This document shows positions 6,901 through 14,859 of a stretch of DNA of 21,013 bases, piece after piece; positions within the stretch are counted from its first letter, which is position 1; each line of letters opens with the position of its first letter. Source of the stretch: Strigomonas culicis (Eukaryota; Euglenozoa; Kinetoplastea; Trypanosomatida; Trypanosomatidae); the NCBI GenBank assembly GCA_000482145.1, contig AUXH01000336.1, forward strand, positions 1 through 21,013, read 5' to 3'. The notes beneath the pieces were generated by a model. It did no database searches. It was not told the origin of the DNA and saw nothing but the letters and a program-made list of their open reading frames with translations. A program made the translations under genes and the position numbers.

Positions 6901-9334
6901 ACGTGTGCCGCCGCGCGCCGACATCCATCCCGGCGGTCGGCTCGTCGAGGAAGATGAGGCGGCTCTCGCACACGAAGGCGATGGCGACGGAGAGCTTGCG
7001 CTTCTGGCCGCCGGAGAGGTGCTCCGCGAGGTAGTCCTCCTTGCTCTCCAGGCTGACGCCCGCCAGCAGCCGCCGCACGACGGCCTCGCGCCGCTCGCCG
7101 CGCAGCCCCTTGATGGAGCTGTAGTACCAGAGGTGCTCGCGGCACGTCATGAGCGGCCACAGGATGTTGTGCTGCGGGCAGAAGCCGATGTCGTGGCGCA
7201 CCGCCTTCAGCTCGCGCCGCACGGACTTCCCGTAGATGTAGCAGTCGCCCGCGTCGGCCGCAACCATGCCGGTCATCATGTTCATCGTGGTCGACTTGCC
7301 AGCGCCGTTGTGTCCGAGCAGCACGGCGATCTCGCCCTGCCGCATGCACCAGTGGAGGTCGTTCACCGCGACGAACCGCCGCTTCCCGCTGCCGTACTCC
7401 TTCCGCAGGCCAACCATGCGCACCGCCGCGGAGGCCTCGTCCAGCACCGGCTCGAACACGCCGTCCTCCGCGCGGCCGTCGGCCGCGTTCTCGTAGTTCT
7501 TGTGGCGCTTGCGGCAGTAGTTGATGGGGTCCAGCAGAAAAAAGAGGGGGTGCCGCCGCGTTCCCCACTCCTTCGGCAGAACGGCATCCACGTACAGCAT
7601 GAGGAGGGTGTAGATGACAAAGTCGGCGAAGAGCAGAATCATGACAATGAGGATGGACGGCGTGTCGCGGAAGTAGTGGAGGTCGCTCGACTTCATGCCG
7701 CCCTCGAGCTCGTGGCTGAACAGGAGGTTGAGGCCCACCGCAAAGCCGGACGGCGAGAGGAAGGAAACGCCGATGTTCGCGCCCTGGTTGCTGTCCTGCA
7801 TCGCGAAGAGCGGCACGGACAGCACAAAGTAAATGAGCGGCGACAGAAGGGCCGCGAGCCGCGCCTTGTTGAAGAAGGCGGCGATGAGACCCGACATGCT
7901 GATGATGGAGAGGCAGAAGAAGAAGGTCAAGAAGAAGATGAGCCCAAAGTTCGAGTGCGATAGATACGTGGCCTTCTGCAGTCCCGCCATGACGAGGCTC
8001 ACGGCGACGAACTGGACAAAGTAGATGACGAACCACGAGGTGTACATGACGGCCTCGGACAGACCCATGATGAGCATCGCCTCGCGGAGACGCAGCTCCT
8101 TCTCCAGCACAATGCGCTTCGTCATCTGCGACACGGGATAGAGGAAGCCCAGCACAATGATGAGCGGCGCGAGCTGGCTCGCGCTGGAGAGAAACATTTG
8201 CTCCGTGTACGCCCGCGTCGGCGCCGGGCAGCCAACCACGCTGCCCGACAGCGTCGTGGTGATGGGGTTGACCATGCTCGTGTAGTAGTCGTAGACGGTC
8301 TTCTGCAGTGTGAGGAAGCCGGAGAAGGTGTACATGGCGACACTGTCGGCCGGCACGCCGCCGATGTAGTTGCGCGCGAGGATCCACTTCGTGCGCGGCA
8401 GTGCCGACGCGTTCACGCGGATCGACACGTTGAACCCCGTTGTGGACATCTCGTCCGGCTGCACGATGCCCCAGATCGGCTGATCCCTGTTCGTGCGGGC
8501 CTGCACCAGCGCCTCCGCCTCCGCGACCGAGTAGGTGCCTTTGTAGATGTAGGAGAAGTACACAAAAGTGCTTTGCAAGTACTGCACGAGCTGCTGCGTG
8601 GCGCTCGTGTCCGGCGCGAAGTACAGGCCGCCGGTGGAGAAGATGGCGGCAGTGTCCGTCTTGTCCCAGACGGTCTGCAGGTCGATGCTCTCGTACAGAA
8701 TGCGGTGCGCCCACTGCAGGAGAATCATCTCGTCCAGCGACGGAATGTAAGAAGAGTGGTTGGCGACCATGTCCTTCCACACCGTGTAGGACTGAGCCAA
8801 ACCGCTCGCGAGTCCGCACACGCCCAGCGGCGCCCCCGTGATCGCCGAGGCGCAGAGCAGCCGATCCTGCTCCTTCATGGACGCGGCCAGCAGGCTACAC
8901 TCGGCGAGGCTCCCAATGGCCGCGCCGCCCGTCACGGTGCTGTTGTAGCACATGATCGTGGGCATCAGGGTGTAGAACTTGGTGCTGTTCGCCAGCCAGT
9001 CGGCGCTGAAGTAGTCGGTGTCCGCGTACTCGTCACTGCCAAAGATGGCCCAAAGAACGATGGCGCCGATGACGAAGATGATGGGGATCAGCAGCTCGCA
9101 TATCCACGCACTCGGCTCCCGTGACTGCAGGATCAGCGTGCGCTTAATCGTGATGCTCATCTGGCAGCAAAAGCCGCTGTACTTCTCCTTCTCCGGGTCG
9201 CGGTCCAACGCGCGCTCGCGCTCTGCCGCGTGGGCATAGACATCGGTCGCGTCGGCCGTCTCAGCAGAGCGGCCTGCCGGCGTGGGCGGACTGTTCTCGT
9301 CCGTGTCCGGGTGGAACTGCTCTCTTCCCGACAT
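3911..9334 (-). CDS. ABCA-subfamily full ABC transporter
   Basis: A 1,807-aa full transporter, TMD1-NBD1-TMD2-NBD2. By family, ABCA proteins move or flip lipids across membranes. A basic/acidic N-terminal tail precedes the first membrane helix (about residues 75-100). A large extracytosolic loop (about 100-385) and a multi-helix bundle follow. NBD1 has Walker A GHNGAGKST at 674-682, signature LSGGQ at 773 and Walker B LDEP at 796. A Lys/Ala/Glu-rich linker (about 950-1015) leads to TMD2 and a second loop. NBD2 has Walker A GTNGAGKTT at 1501-1509, a variant signature LSGGN at 1600 and Walker B LDEP at 1623. Both sites keep their Asp-Glu pair, so both look catalytically competent. The C-terminus ends in six cysteines within eleven residues. 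The start is the ATG 64 nt after the acceptor AG at 9400-9399, in preference to an upstream TTG. Confidence 0.95.
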   Translation of the reverse strand: MSGREQFHPDTDENSPPTPAGRSAETADATDVYAHAAERERALDRDPEKEKYSGFCCQMSITIKRTLILQSREPSAWICELLIPIIFVIGAIVLWAIFGSDEYADTDYFSADWLANSTKFYTLMPTIMCYNSTVTGGAAIGSLAECSLLAASMKEQDRLLCASAITGAPLGVCGLASGLAQSYTVWKDMVANHSSYIPSLDEMILLQWAHRILYESIDLQTVWDKTDTAAIFSTGGLYFAPDTSATQQLVQYLQSTFVYFSYIYKGTYSVAEAEALVQARTNRDQPIWGIVQPDEMSTTGFNVSIRVNASALPRTKWILARNYIGGVPADSVAMYTFSGFLTLQKTVYDYYTSMVNPITTTLSGSVVGCPAPTRAYTEQMFLSSASQLAPLIIVLGFLYPVSQMTKRIVLEKELRLREAMLIMGLSEAVMYTSWFVIYFVQFVAVSLVMAGLQKATYLSHSNFGLIFFLTFFFCLSIISMSGLIAAFFNKARLAALLSPLIYFVLSVPLFAMQDSNQGANIGVSFLSPSGFAVGLNLLFSHELEGGMKSSDLHYFRDTPSILIVMILLFADFVIYTLLMLYVDAVLPKEWGTRRHPLFFLLDPINYCRKRHKNYENAADGRAEDGVFEPVLDEASAAVRMVGLRKEYGSGKRRFVAVNDLHWCMRQGEIAVLLGHNGAGKSTTMNMMTGMVAADAGDCYIYGKSVRRELKAVRHDIGFCPQHNILWPLMTCREHLWYYSSIKGLRGERREAVVRRLLAGVSLESKEDYLAEHLSGGQKRKLSVAIAFVCESRLIFLDEPTAGMDVGARRHTWGLLREMASTHSILLTTHYMDEADLLGDSVAIMSNGSLRCSGSNLFLKSKMGAGYVLTMSVVKHVNRAAIASLVHGFVPDAQPLGTGAGEVSFRLPLHASPCFPDLLATLEDERATAIGINAFSMSATTLEEIFLNIAIAEEEKHRAKKQLLLDEKAAKKKAKKDKKKGLAAAEPASVAAPAEGDEMRQQDEEAPAPANEAEAQQSAVWNVDLITAERQMMWSQFKVLLYKRLCNSLRDRRTQFFQIVCPVLCVLLAMLLMLVKILQSPEIILTSDLYGTNVEVDEVSCSPTFPFSSLAHTYQPAGVASAQALSAFMLETYSAHPLGYERYGGLTCSDAAVGSPTIFYNASSLHSPGIGLYDLYNSIFTTSKGSQDVLLTTVVNVMPKTLQEQDAMDSLYAMMIAIIIMIPFTFIPSTYVSWIVKEKACKARHLQSVSGLYFSLYWLTNFLFDIASYIITMFLVIFVFLIFDRKEYVARNNVGATIILFFLYGLSGVAMAYALSFLFSEHASAQNTVMLANFIAGFLLVLCVAVLSIIDSTKDVGSILRWVFRVIPSYCVGEGISNLAVLRLETALGSTKSAWSMDVTGWPIVYMLIELPFFVFVTIFIDHPGRRQRSQRLFHRPDAPPEVIEDEDEDVVKEREDVLHSEERKSDLVDVKYLRKVYGNGKVAVRNVTFGIRPGEVFGFLGTNGAGKTTTISILCQEFYPTSGYASVCGSDIVNESREALRYIGYCPQFDATLDLLTPEEHLWVYAGIRGVSYAQRRAVVEGLLKMCELTPYRGTLAHRLSGGNRRKLSVAIALIGGPRVVFLDEPSAGMDPVARRGLWNAIETVADNCSVVLTTHHLEEVEAVAHRVAIMVEGTLECIGNKTHLKKKFGTGFEVNLRVSKDTEELRHTVTTFFDERFHGAKLIEYRARRFTFELPGTTKLSHTFKLLQEHHDMLHITDYNVSQTSIEQVFLQISEEAEHRMERELEARIEKKRKACGCFTCCTCCS

Positions 9335-9398
9335 GTTAGAGGTCAAGTGAATGGTGATATAGTGAGTTTTTTTTTTACAATATGTTGGTCAGATTATT

Positions 9399-9428
9399 CT
9401 TACAACGTTACAAAAGAGAAAAAAAAAG
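9399..9428 (-). promoter_or_regulatory. Spliced-leader acceptor region of the ABCA gene
   Basis: A T-rich tract (9428-9412, coding strand) is followed by AG at 9400-9399. The implied leader is 64 nt to the ATG at 9334. Confidence 0.55.
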
Positions 9429-9710
9429 CAACAGGTGATGAATCTAAAAATAAGCAACGAAAAGAAAATTTATATTCCTTTTTTTCCCCGTTTGATTGAT
9501 TAAACTACTTCTTAAATATGTGCGAGCGATAAATATCGAACAATGATGGACGGTGATTAAAAACAAGTAATGAAGTAAACAACGAAAGAGATTACTGTAT
9601 TCAAAAGAATTGGCACTGTCCTGTTAATGAAAAAAAAAACAAAGAGAAAATGAGACGCACCACGTTAGTAATATTTAAACAGGGGGAAAAAAATGATGTA
9701 GAATAATAAA

Positions 9711-9727
9711 TATATATATATATATAT
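9711..9727. repeat. (TA)n dinucleotide repeat
   Basis: Alternating TA in the middle of the long AT-rich spacer between SKP1 and ABCA. Confidence 0.85.
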
Positions 9728-10600
9728 CAACAAAAAAAAACTAGTATTAAAAATGCAACACACGAATTGTTGTTCAAAAGAGCCGAATCACACACGTTCC
9801 ACGAACAATTTGCAGTTCTTGTGTGACAGAGTTAAAACAAAGAATGCACTTGAAATCAAATGTGTTAAGAAAAGAAAAAGAAAAACGGTAGGGGGGAATA
9901 AAAGAGGTATTGATCGACGGAAAGCATGCAACCTCAAACAACAGAAACACGCACTGGAGAAGAAGAAAACAAAAACGGTAGACGGTGTGACTCCGATAGA
10001 TCCGTATGAGTCCAGATGCTAACAGATGTACATTTTTGCGGAATTAGATAAGTTATATAGTATTAATAAATAAGTGAATAAACACGGGATTGGTCGAGAT
10101 CTCTTGGAAGCACAAAAAAAAAAAACGGCGAGAAACAAGACGAGAGAAAAACAAAGGGTGTGTCTGCTCCGCACCAACCTCTACCACATTGTCGTATGGC
10201 GGCTGTTTATTCAACGTATTCTTATTAACAGATTTAACTCTTCTTCTTTTTTTTCTTTTGCATTTTGAGTTTTTTTTTATTATTATTCGTTTGAGGTTTC
10301 CTTGGCAACATTGGTAGATCTCTGACTGCACGACAACTGCACAGAACACAGTATGAGAAAAACAGACGTGGTGAAGTCCAACACAGCTGAGACAAGAACT
10401 CTTTAAAAAAAAAAAAATGAGGTAAACCAAAGTACATTCTAAGTCATCCGTCTAATCGCACTACTTCTACAGTTTAACTCAGCTGTGAGAAGAAAAAAAG
10501 AAAAAGAAAAGAACTTCCTTCTGATGCTGTCTCTCCTCATTCGCTCCGTCGCGCCCTGCCCTGCTGCCCACATGCAGGTGGGAGTGTGGCGGCCCGCCGC

Positions 10601-11152
10601 TTACGACTCCTCGCACCAGCGGTTCTCATCGCGTATCTTGTCCTCCTCCTCCGGGCTGAAGTCGTTCTCGATGTTGAAGAGCGCACGGATCTCCTCGGCG
10701 GACTTGCCGCGGATCATGTTCGCGACGCAGGCGCACGTGAGGTCGAGCAGGTCCTTGACGTTCAGAAAGTTCGCCGCCATGATGACGTCTATGAGCACCT
10801 CGTGTTGCGTCTCGTCATGGTCCTTCAGCAGCTTGTGGAACAGGAAGTCCTTGTCCCACTCGCAGAGCAGGCTATCGATCGTCGTTTTGAGCGGCTTCTC
10901 GATGGGCTCCGCGGGGTTGTTGCTGTGGTACTCCATGTACTCCAGCACGAGGCAGAGCGTGCGGCCCGACACGTTCGGGATCGGGATGATCGCGTCGCCG
11001 CCCTCCTGGTCGTCTAGCATGTCCTTCAGCAGGCCGGACATCTTCGCCGACTCGCGCGTGACCTTGAACTCTAAGGGCGGGTGGTCGTTGCTCTGCAGGA
11101 CGCAGAACTTGCCGAAGTCTACGCCGTCGTGTGATGTGATCTCCTCCGGCAT
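10601..11152 (-). CDS. SKP1: SKP1, SCF ubiquitin-ligase adaptor
   Basis: A 183-aa SKP1 homologue. By family it links cullin-1 to F-box proteins in SCF ubiquitin ligases, in cytoplasm and nucleus. The N-terminal half is the BTB/POZ-like fold. The C-terminal half has the helices that bind F-box proteins: FLNVKDLLDLTCACVANMI matches the conserved NFLxIKxLLDLxCxxVA motif, followed by GKSAEEIRALFNI, a PEEE loop and the terminal RDENRWCEES (family ending ENQWCE). It is slightly longer than the usual ~160 aa because of extra residues at the N-terminus and in the linker. The start is the first ATG after acceptor AG candidates at 11245-11244 and 11221-11220; the open frame further upstream is low-complexity pyrimidine-coded sequence. 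A 1.27-kb AT-rich spacer separates it from the ABCA gene downstream. Confidence 0.95.
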   Translation of the reverse strand: MPEEITSHDGVDFGKFCVLQSNDHPPLEFKVTRESAKMSGLLKDMLDDQEGGDAIIPIPNVSGRTLCLVLEYMEYHSNNPAEPIEKPLKTTIDSLLCEWDKDFLFHKLLKDHDETQHEVLIDVIMAANFLNVKDLLDLTCACVANMIRGKSAEEIRALFNIENDFSPEEEDKIRDENRWCEES

Positions 11153-11729
11153 CCTTGGGAATGGTGTGGGGAGTGTGCGGGAACAGAAAAGAGCAAATAA
11201 GAATAGTAGTAGGGTTATCCTAACAAGTCCAGAAACAAAAGAACTAAATAAATAAATAAAGGAGGGAAGTGAAAAACAAAACAAGCACAATTTTGTACGC
11301 AGAAAGAAGAGAGAAGGAAAAAGAGAAAAAGAGAGGAACGTGACACAGGGGATGAAAAGGGTTCATCTCAATACATTGTCACCGACACTCCGTGGAAGGA
11401 CACGAGAACACAATGACACACAAGATGGATAAGGAGGTGAAAGGAAAAGAAAACTCGTTAAAAATCGCTAGGTCGTGTGCATCGCAGCTAATGATGACAA
11501 CAGAGAGTCGAACAAAAAGAAATCGACAGAATGAACACGTGCAGAAACAAGCTGCTAAAAAAAAAAAAGCAATCTAAAGACAGAGCAACACAACTAGGTA
11601 ACAAAGGGAGGAGAGAAAAAAAAACGGTAATGCCAACACTGTAACCATCATGTGCGCTCCATACTAGCGATCCGGAAACAGTGAACCGACACGTCCTGCC
11701 GCCGCCGCGCACCATCGCCCGCCCGTCGT
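11153..11729. other. Spacer between the TMEM184-like gene and SKP1
   Basis: About 580 nt, purine-rich on the plus strand: 3' UTR of the TMEM184-like gene followed by the SKP1 acceptor tract. No other gene is seen. Confidence 0.6.
11244..11337 (-). promoter_or_regulatory. Spliced-leader acceptor region of SKP1
   Basis: Two pyrimidine-rich blocks (11337-11300 and 11284-11258, coding strand) are followed by the first AG at 11245-11244, with a second AG at 11221-11220. Leaders would be 91 or 67 nt. Confidence 0.6.
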
Positions 11730-13646
11730 CTAGCTGTTCCGCTCGCCGGTGCAGTGGCTGCAGCGCCACTTGCCCTCGCCGACGGAGACCATATGCTTGG
11801 ACTCCCCGCAGCTGCGGCACGTTGGCAAGGCCCGCGCCTCGTCCTTCCGCCCGCCGGCACCGCCCGCCGCCGCGCTGCTCTCCGGCATGAAGGTCTGCCG
11901 CAGCATGGCGTTGAAGTTGCTAAAGCCCTCCTGCAGCACGGACGCCGCGTCGCCGCCGGTGGCGTTGCGGGGCGGTATCACCCCGTCGAGGTCCGCGTCG
12001 GGCGTCTCCGGCAGCGGCTGCACAAAGTCACCCTCGTCACGCAGTGTCTCGATCACGACGGCGGTGTCGCCGTGGCGGTGGCGGTGGGGGCGGTGCCCGG
12101 CGGCGGCCATCTCGTCGGTGTCGTCCTCCTGCTGCCGCACGCGCAGGACTGTCTGGCTCTTCGTGCCGACACACTCCTTGCACTTGTACCCGTTGCGGCG
12201 CCGCACCATCTCGCGGTCGAAGCGGCCGCACACGACGCAGTAGATCTGCGGCGCCCCGAGCATCTGCGTCTGGTTCGACTGCAGCAGCTCCGTGTCGACG
12301 CGCACGTCCTCCGAAGCCTTCTGCGCCTTGGAGCGGTACAGGATGACATCCGTGTCCCTGAAAAACATCTCCGCGTTGTGCGCCTCACGGTCGCTGTCCT
12401 CGTCGTAGTGCAGCAATCCGTCCACGCGCACGCCGTAGTCCGTGATGATCGCGTGCCGCACGAGCTCGTCCAGCGTGGGGTCGCGCGCCATCATGTCGCC
12501 GGCGCCGGTGTCGTGGCTGCGCGTGCGCTCCCCCTCGACCGTCGGCACCTCCACCTCCACGTCGCTGTCCGCGTTCTCCTGGTCGATCAGCTTGCCCTGG
12601 CGGTAGAAGATGGTGCCGATCGTGTCGTCGATGATGTCGTTCACGTCGAGCGCCGTGTCGATGTTCGAGCGGAAGTCGCCAGAGCCGTCTTCCTTCATGT
12701 ACATGGGCACGCACGCCATCTCCTCGTCCAGCTTGTCGCGGCCAAAGGCGGCGCGGTGCAGGAAGGCGACCGGCAGCAGCTCGAAGCACATGAGCAGATC
12801 CTGGATGACCGCGCTCTCCTCCTCCTGCGTCTCGCTGTCCGCGCCCAGGTAGAGGATGCCGCTCGAGGACATGAGGCTGACCACGACGGACTGCCAGTAG
12901 CTGAAGAAGATGATCGACTTGATGCAGAGGAACTTGAGGAACGTCTTCGCGTAGTGCAGCTCCTTTTCGCATTCGATTTCGAAGAGCACCAGGTAGTACA
13001 GCGCCCAGGTCAGGCTGAAGTTGATGATCATGCAATTGTACGTATAGATGTTGCTGAGGCCGAACGTGCCCTCCTTGTAAATGCCAAACGGATTCGTCAC
13101 GAGCGCGATGAGGGACGTGAAGGGCTTCACGAGCGCGCACTGCAGCACCCACCGTTTGCAGCGCAGATAGAACCCCGTGTCGAGCGCAAAGGACGGCAGG
13201 CAGCACACGGGGAATGGGTGCATACCGCGGTAGCGCTTCCGCTTCAAGGACTTGATCAGCTGGCCCTCGCCGCCGCAGTACGCGATCATGAGCATGAAGA
13301 ACATGTACAGCACAAAGCTCTCGTACGTGTCGCGGATCGTAATGTAGAAAAAGCGCCACCGCGGCCACAGGAGCGAAATGGCGGAGAAGATGCTATAGAT
13401 GGGGATCATGAAGAGGATGCGCAGCTCGATCACCTGAATCTTGGCATAGTCGAACCGCGCCAGGTGCTCGCGGATGTCCACGAAGGAGATGATGCAGCTG
13501 AGCACCGCGAAGGCGACGGCCGCATACGTGAGAGGCTTGTTCATCACCCACGACATGTTGATGCCTTTGATCGTCGTGGAGTCCGTACTCTCCAGCGGAG
13601 ACGCAAACCGCTGCGCAAACTCCCCGTAGTACGTTGCGGTGGACAT
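11730..13646 (-). CDS. TMEM184/Ost-alpha-type membrane protein with C-terminal tandem Cys4 motifs
   Basis: A 638-aa protein with two parts. Residues 1 to about 320 hold roughly seven hydrophobic helices of the TMEM184/organic solute transporter-alpha family (DUF300). Family-like features are the IPIYSIFSAISLLWP segment, an RDTYESFVLYMFF segment, and a KPFTSLIAL/NPFGIYKEG region. Members are implicated in solute, steroid or lipid transport and in endomembrane trafficking, mostly without a defined substrate. Residues from about 330 to 638 are hydrophilic and acidic. They contain two Cys4 motifs of identical spacing, CX2CX15CX2C, at residues 470-492 and 610-632. The ATG at 13646 is preferred over an upstream TTG at 13664. 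No signal peptide is needed because the first helix can act as an anchor. The fold assignment of the first part is fairly firm; function is inference. Confidence 0.85.
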   Translation of the reverse strand: MSTATYYGEFAQRFASPLESTDSTTIKGINMSWVMNKPLTYAAVAFAVLSCIISFVDIREHLARFDYAKIQVIELRILFMIPIYSIFSAISLLWPRWRFFYITIRDTYESFVLYMFFMLMIAYCGGEGQLIKSLKRKRYRGMHPFPVCCLPSFALDTGFYLRCKRWVLQCALVKPFTSLIALVTNPFGIYKEGTFGLSNIYTYNCMIINFSLTWALYYLVLFEIECEKELHYAKTFLKFLCIKSIIFFSYWQSVVVSLMSSSGILYLGADSETQEEESAVIQDLLMCFELLPVAFLHRAAFGRDKLDEEMACVPMYMKEDGSGDFRSNIDTALDVNDIIDDTIGTIFYRQGKLIDQENADSDVEVEVPTVEGERTRSHDTGAGDMMARDPTLDELVRHAIITDYGVRVDGLLHYDEDSDREAHNAEMFFRDTDVILYRSKAQKASEDVRVDTELLQSNQTQMLGAPQIYCVVCGRFDREMVRRRNGYKCKECVGTKSQTVLRVRQQEDDTDEMAAAGHRPHRHRHGDTAVVIETLRDEGDFVQPLPETPDADLDGVIPPRNATGGDAASVLQEGFSNFNAMLRQTFMPESSAAAGGAGGRKDEARALPTCRSCGESKHMVSVGEGKWRCSHCTGERNS

Positions 13647-14100
13647 GAGCGGAAGGGCGCGCAACGGTGTGGTGACGGTGCTCAGCTTACTTTCAGGCTG
13701 TGCTTTACTGGTTACGCGGCCTTCACTCTATAAAGGAACCACGTAAAAACAGCAACGAAAAAGAACACTAAGTAGTACCTTTAAGAGAAACGAACGAAAA
13801 AGAGCGATAAACGAAGAATGGCGGAGGGAAAAGAAAGAAGTGTATCAGAAGTATTTTGTCGTGTATTCGTAAGGAAAAAGGGATTTTAAAAAAGTGCTAC
13901 ACTGAAAGCTCTTTGCTGCATATGGTGCTATCTTTTTTTTTTATGTTAGTGGATAGAAATAAACAAAATAAAAAATAAGGTTCACGCTTTTCATTTCTCA
14001 CCACCACTGGTTTTCTTCTTTTTTTCTTTTCCTCTTAAAGAGAGAGAAAAGGGAAAAAAAGAAAAGCAGCGATGGTCATAACGACTCTCGGCCCTGCTCT
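13647..14100. other. Spacer between RPS15A and the TMEM184-like gene
   Basis: About 450 nt holding the RPS15A 3' UTR, with a pyrimidine-rich patch soon after the stop, and the acceptor and leader of the TMEM184-like gene. Nothing else is seen. Confidence 0.6.
13768..13840 (-). promoter_or_regulatory. Spliced-leader acceptor region of the TMEM184-like gene
   Basis: A pyrimidine-rich stretch (13840-13783, coding strand) is followed by AGs at 13780-13779 and 13769-13768. Another weaker T-rich stretch lies nearer the start, so the exact acceptor is uncertain. Confidence 0.45.
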
Positions 14101-14493
14101 CTAGTAGAAGAAGCCGAGCACCTTGCCACCGGTGTTGCGGGTGCGGGCCTCCTCGTGGTCCATGATGCCGAGGGAGGTGGTGAGCACGACAAAGCCGAAC
14201 TGACGGGAGGGAAGGATGTTCTTCATCCAGCGCTCGTAGTCGCGGCTGTTGCAGTCGAAGCGGGGGCAGATGGCGCCGCACTTGTTCAGGCGGCCGTTGA
14301 GGTTCACGACGATCTTGCCAGCGCGGTGGTCATCGATGATCTCGAACTCGCCGATGTAGCCGTGCTTCTGCATCACCTGCAGGAACTTGACGACAACCTT
14401 GGAGGAGGGGCGAATGAGCACCTGACGCTTGCCGCGGCGCTCCGCACTGCTGATGGTGCGGAGGGCGTTGGCCAGAACGCTCATCATGGTCAT
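14101..14493 (-). CDS. RPS15A: 40S ribosomal protein uS8 (S15A)
   Basis: A 130-aa protein, exactly the usual eukaryotic uS8/S15A length. It binds 18S rRNA in the platform/central domain of the small subunit. The sequence is collinear with S15A from end to end: the start [14 protein letters not shown], the [18 protein letters not shown] segment, [15 protein letters not shown], the [18 protein letters not shown] segment, and the final [18 protein letters not shown]. The start ATG is the first after the acceptor AG at 14525-14524, giving a 30-nt leader typical of ribosomal protein genes in trypanosomatids. Two further in-frame ATGs follow within four codons, but the first is favoured by position and by the family. 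Only one copy is seen here; trypanosomatid ribosomal protein genes are often duplicated elsewhere. Confidence 0.98.
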   Translation of the reverse strand: MTMMSVLANALRTISSAERRGKRQVLIRPSSKVVVKFLQVMQKHGYIGEFEIIDDHRAGKIVVNLNGRLNKCGAICPRFDCNSRDYERWMKNILPSRQFGFVVLTTSLGIMDHEEARTRNTGGKVLGFFY

Positions 14494-14859
14494 GGTTGCG
14501 AAGGGGCGAGGTAAAATAAAAAGCTAAGAGGAGAAGCGGAGAGCACACGGGGGAGAGAGAAGGTATTTGACAAAGAATACAGGAATACTAACACAACAGT
14601 ATCATTGAACAACAGAGGAGGTGAAGTGCAGAACAACAACAAAGCAAAGCCCGAGGGAATGGATTGAATTCGTGTTCCTTAATCGTATAGCACTTACAAA
14701 AAAAAAAAAAAACTAATTCAGTAGTATACAAAGATATCAACAGCAACTGCCCCAACTTATTATCCATTAGAGCGACAGTCGCCATCTACACTTCACGTCC
14801 GCCTTGCACATTCCTACATGGCACGTTTCATTTTCCTTTTTTTTCTTTTTTGGAAGTAC
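14494..14859. other. Spacer between the methyltransferase gene and RPS15A
   Basis: About 370 nt: methyltransferase 3' UTR with a T-rich patch just past the stop, an A15-like run near 14698-14712, and the RPS15A acceptor. No gene is seen. Confidence 0.6.
14524..14563 (-). promoter_or_regulatory. Spliced-leader acceptor region of RPS15A
   Basis: A C/T tract (14563-14526, coding strand) is followed by AG at 14525-14524 and a 30-nt leader to the ATG at 14493. Confidence 0.65.

Larger units (their letters stand above)
9335..10600. other. Long AT-rich spacer between SKP1 and ABCA
   Basis: About 1.27 kb, the longest gene-free stretch. It contains the SKP1 3' UTR, a TA repeat (9711-9727), the motif aaaaacggta twice 90 bp apart (9881 and 9971), and the ABCA acceptor. 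Short frames on both strands are Lys- or Phe-rich and look like chance. I find no tRNA or snRNA signature. Confidence 0.55.

Noticed and set aside
5930..7963. 677-aa plus-strand open frame opposite the ABCA gene
   Set aside because: It lies wholly antisense to a conserved transporter. Its His/Arg/Val-rich composition is what the complement of GC-rich codons gives, and it has no recognisable domain.
9431..9442. ggtgatgaat, resembling a C/D snoRNA C box
   Set aside because: I could not find a convincing paired D box and terminal stem at proper spacing; too short to support a call.
9753..10022. 89-aa plus-strand open frame in the long spacer
   Set aside because: Lys-rich product of AT-rich sequence, no domain, opposite strand to the whole unit, and no pyrimidine tract/AG ahead of it on that strand.
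10053..10430. 125-aa minus-strand open frame in the long spacer
   Set aside because: Phe/Lys-rich low complexity crossing homopolymers; more likely SKP1 3' UTR.
11754..13733. 659-aa plus-strand open frame opposite the TMEM184-like gene
   Set aside because: Antisense shadow: His/Val/Arg/Glu-rich with no domain, while the minus frame has membrane helices and Cys4 motifs.
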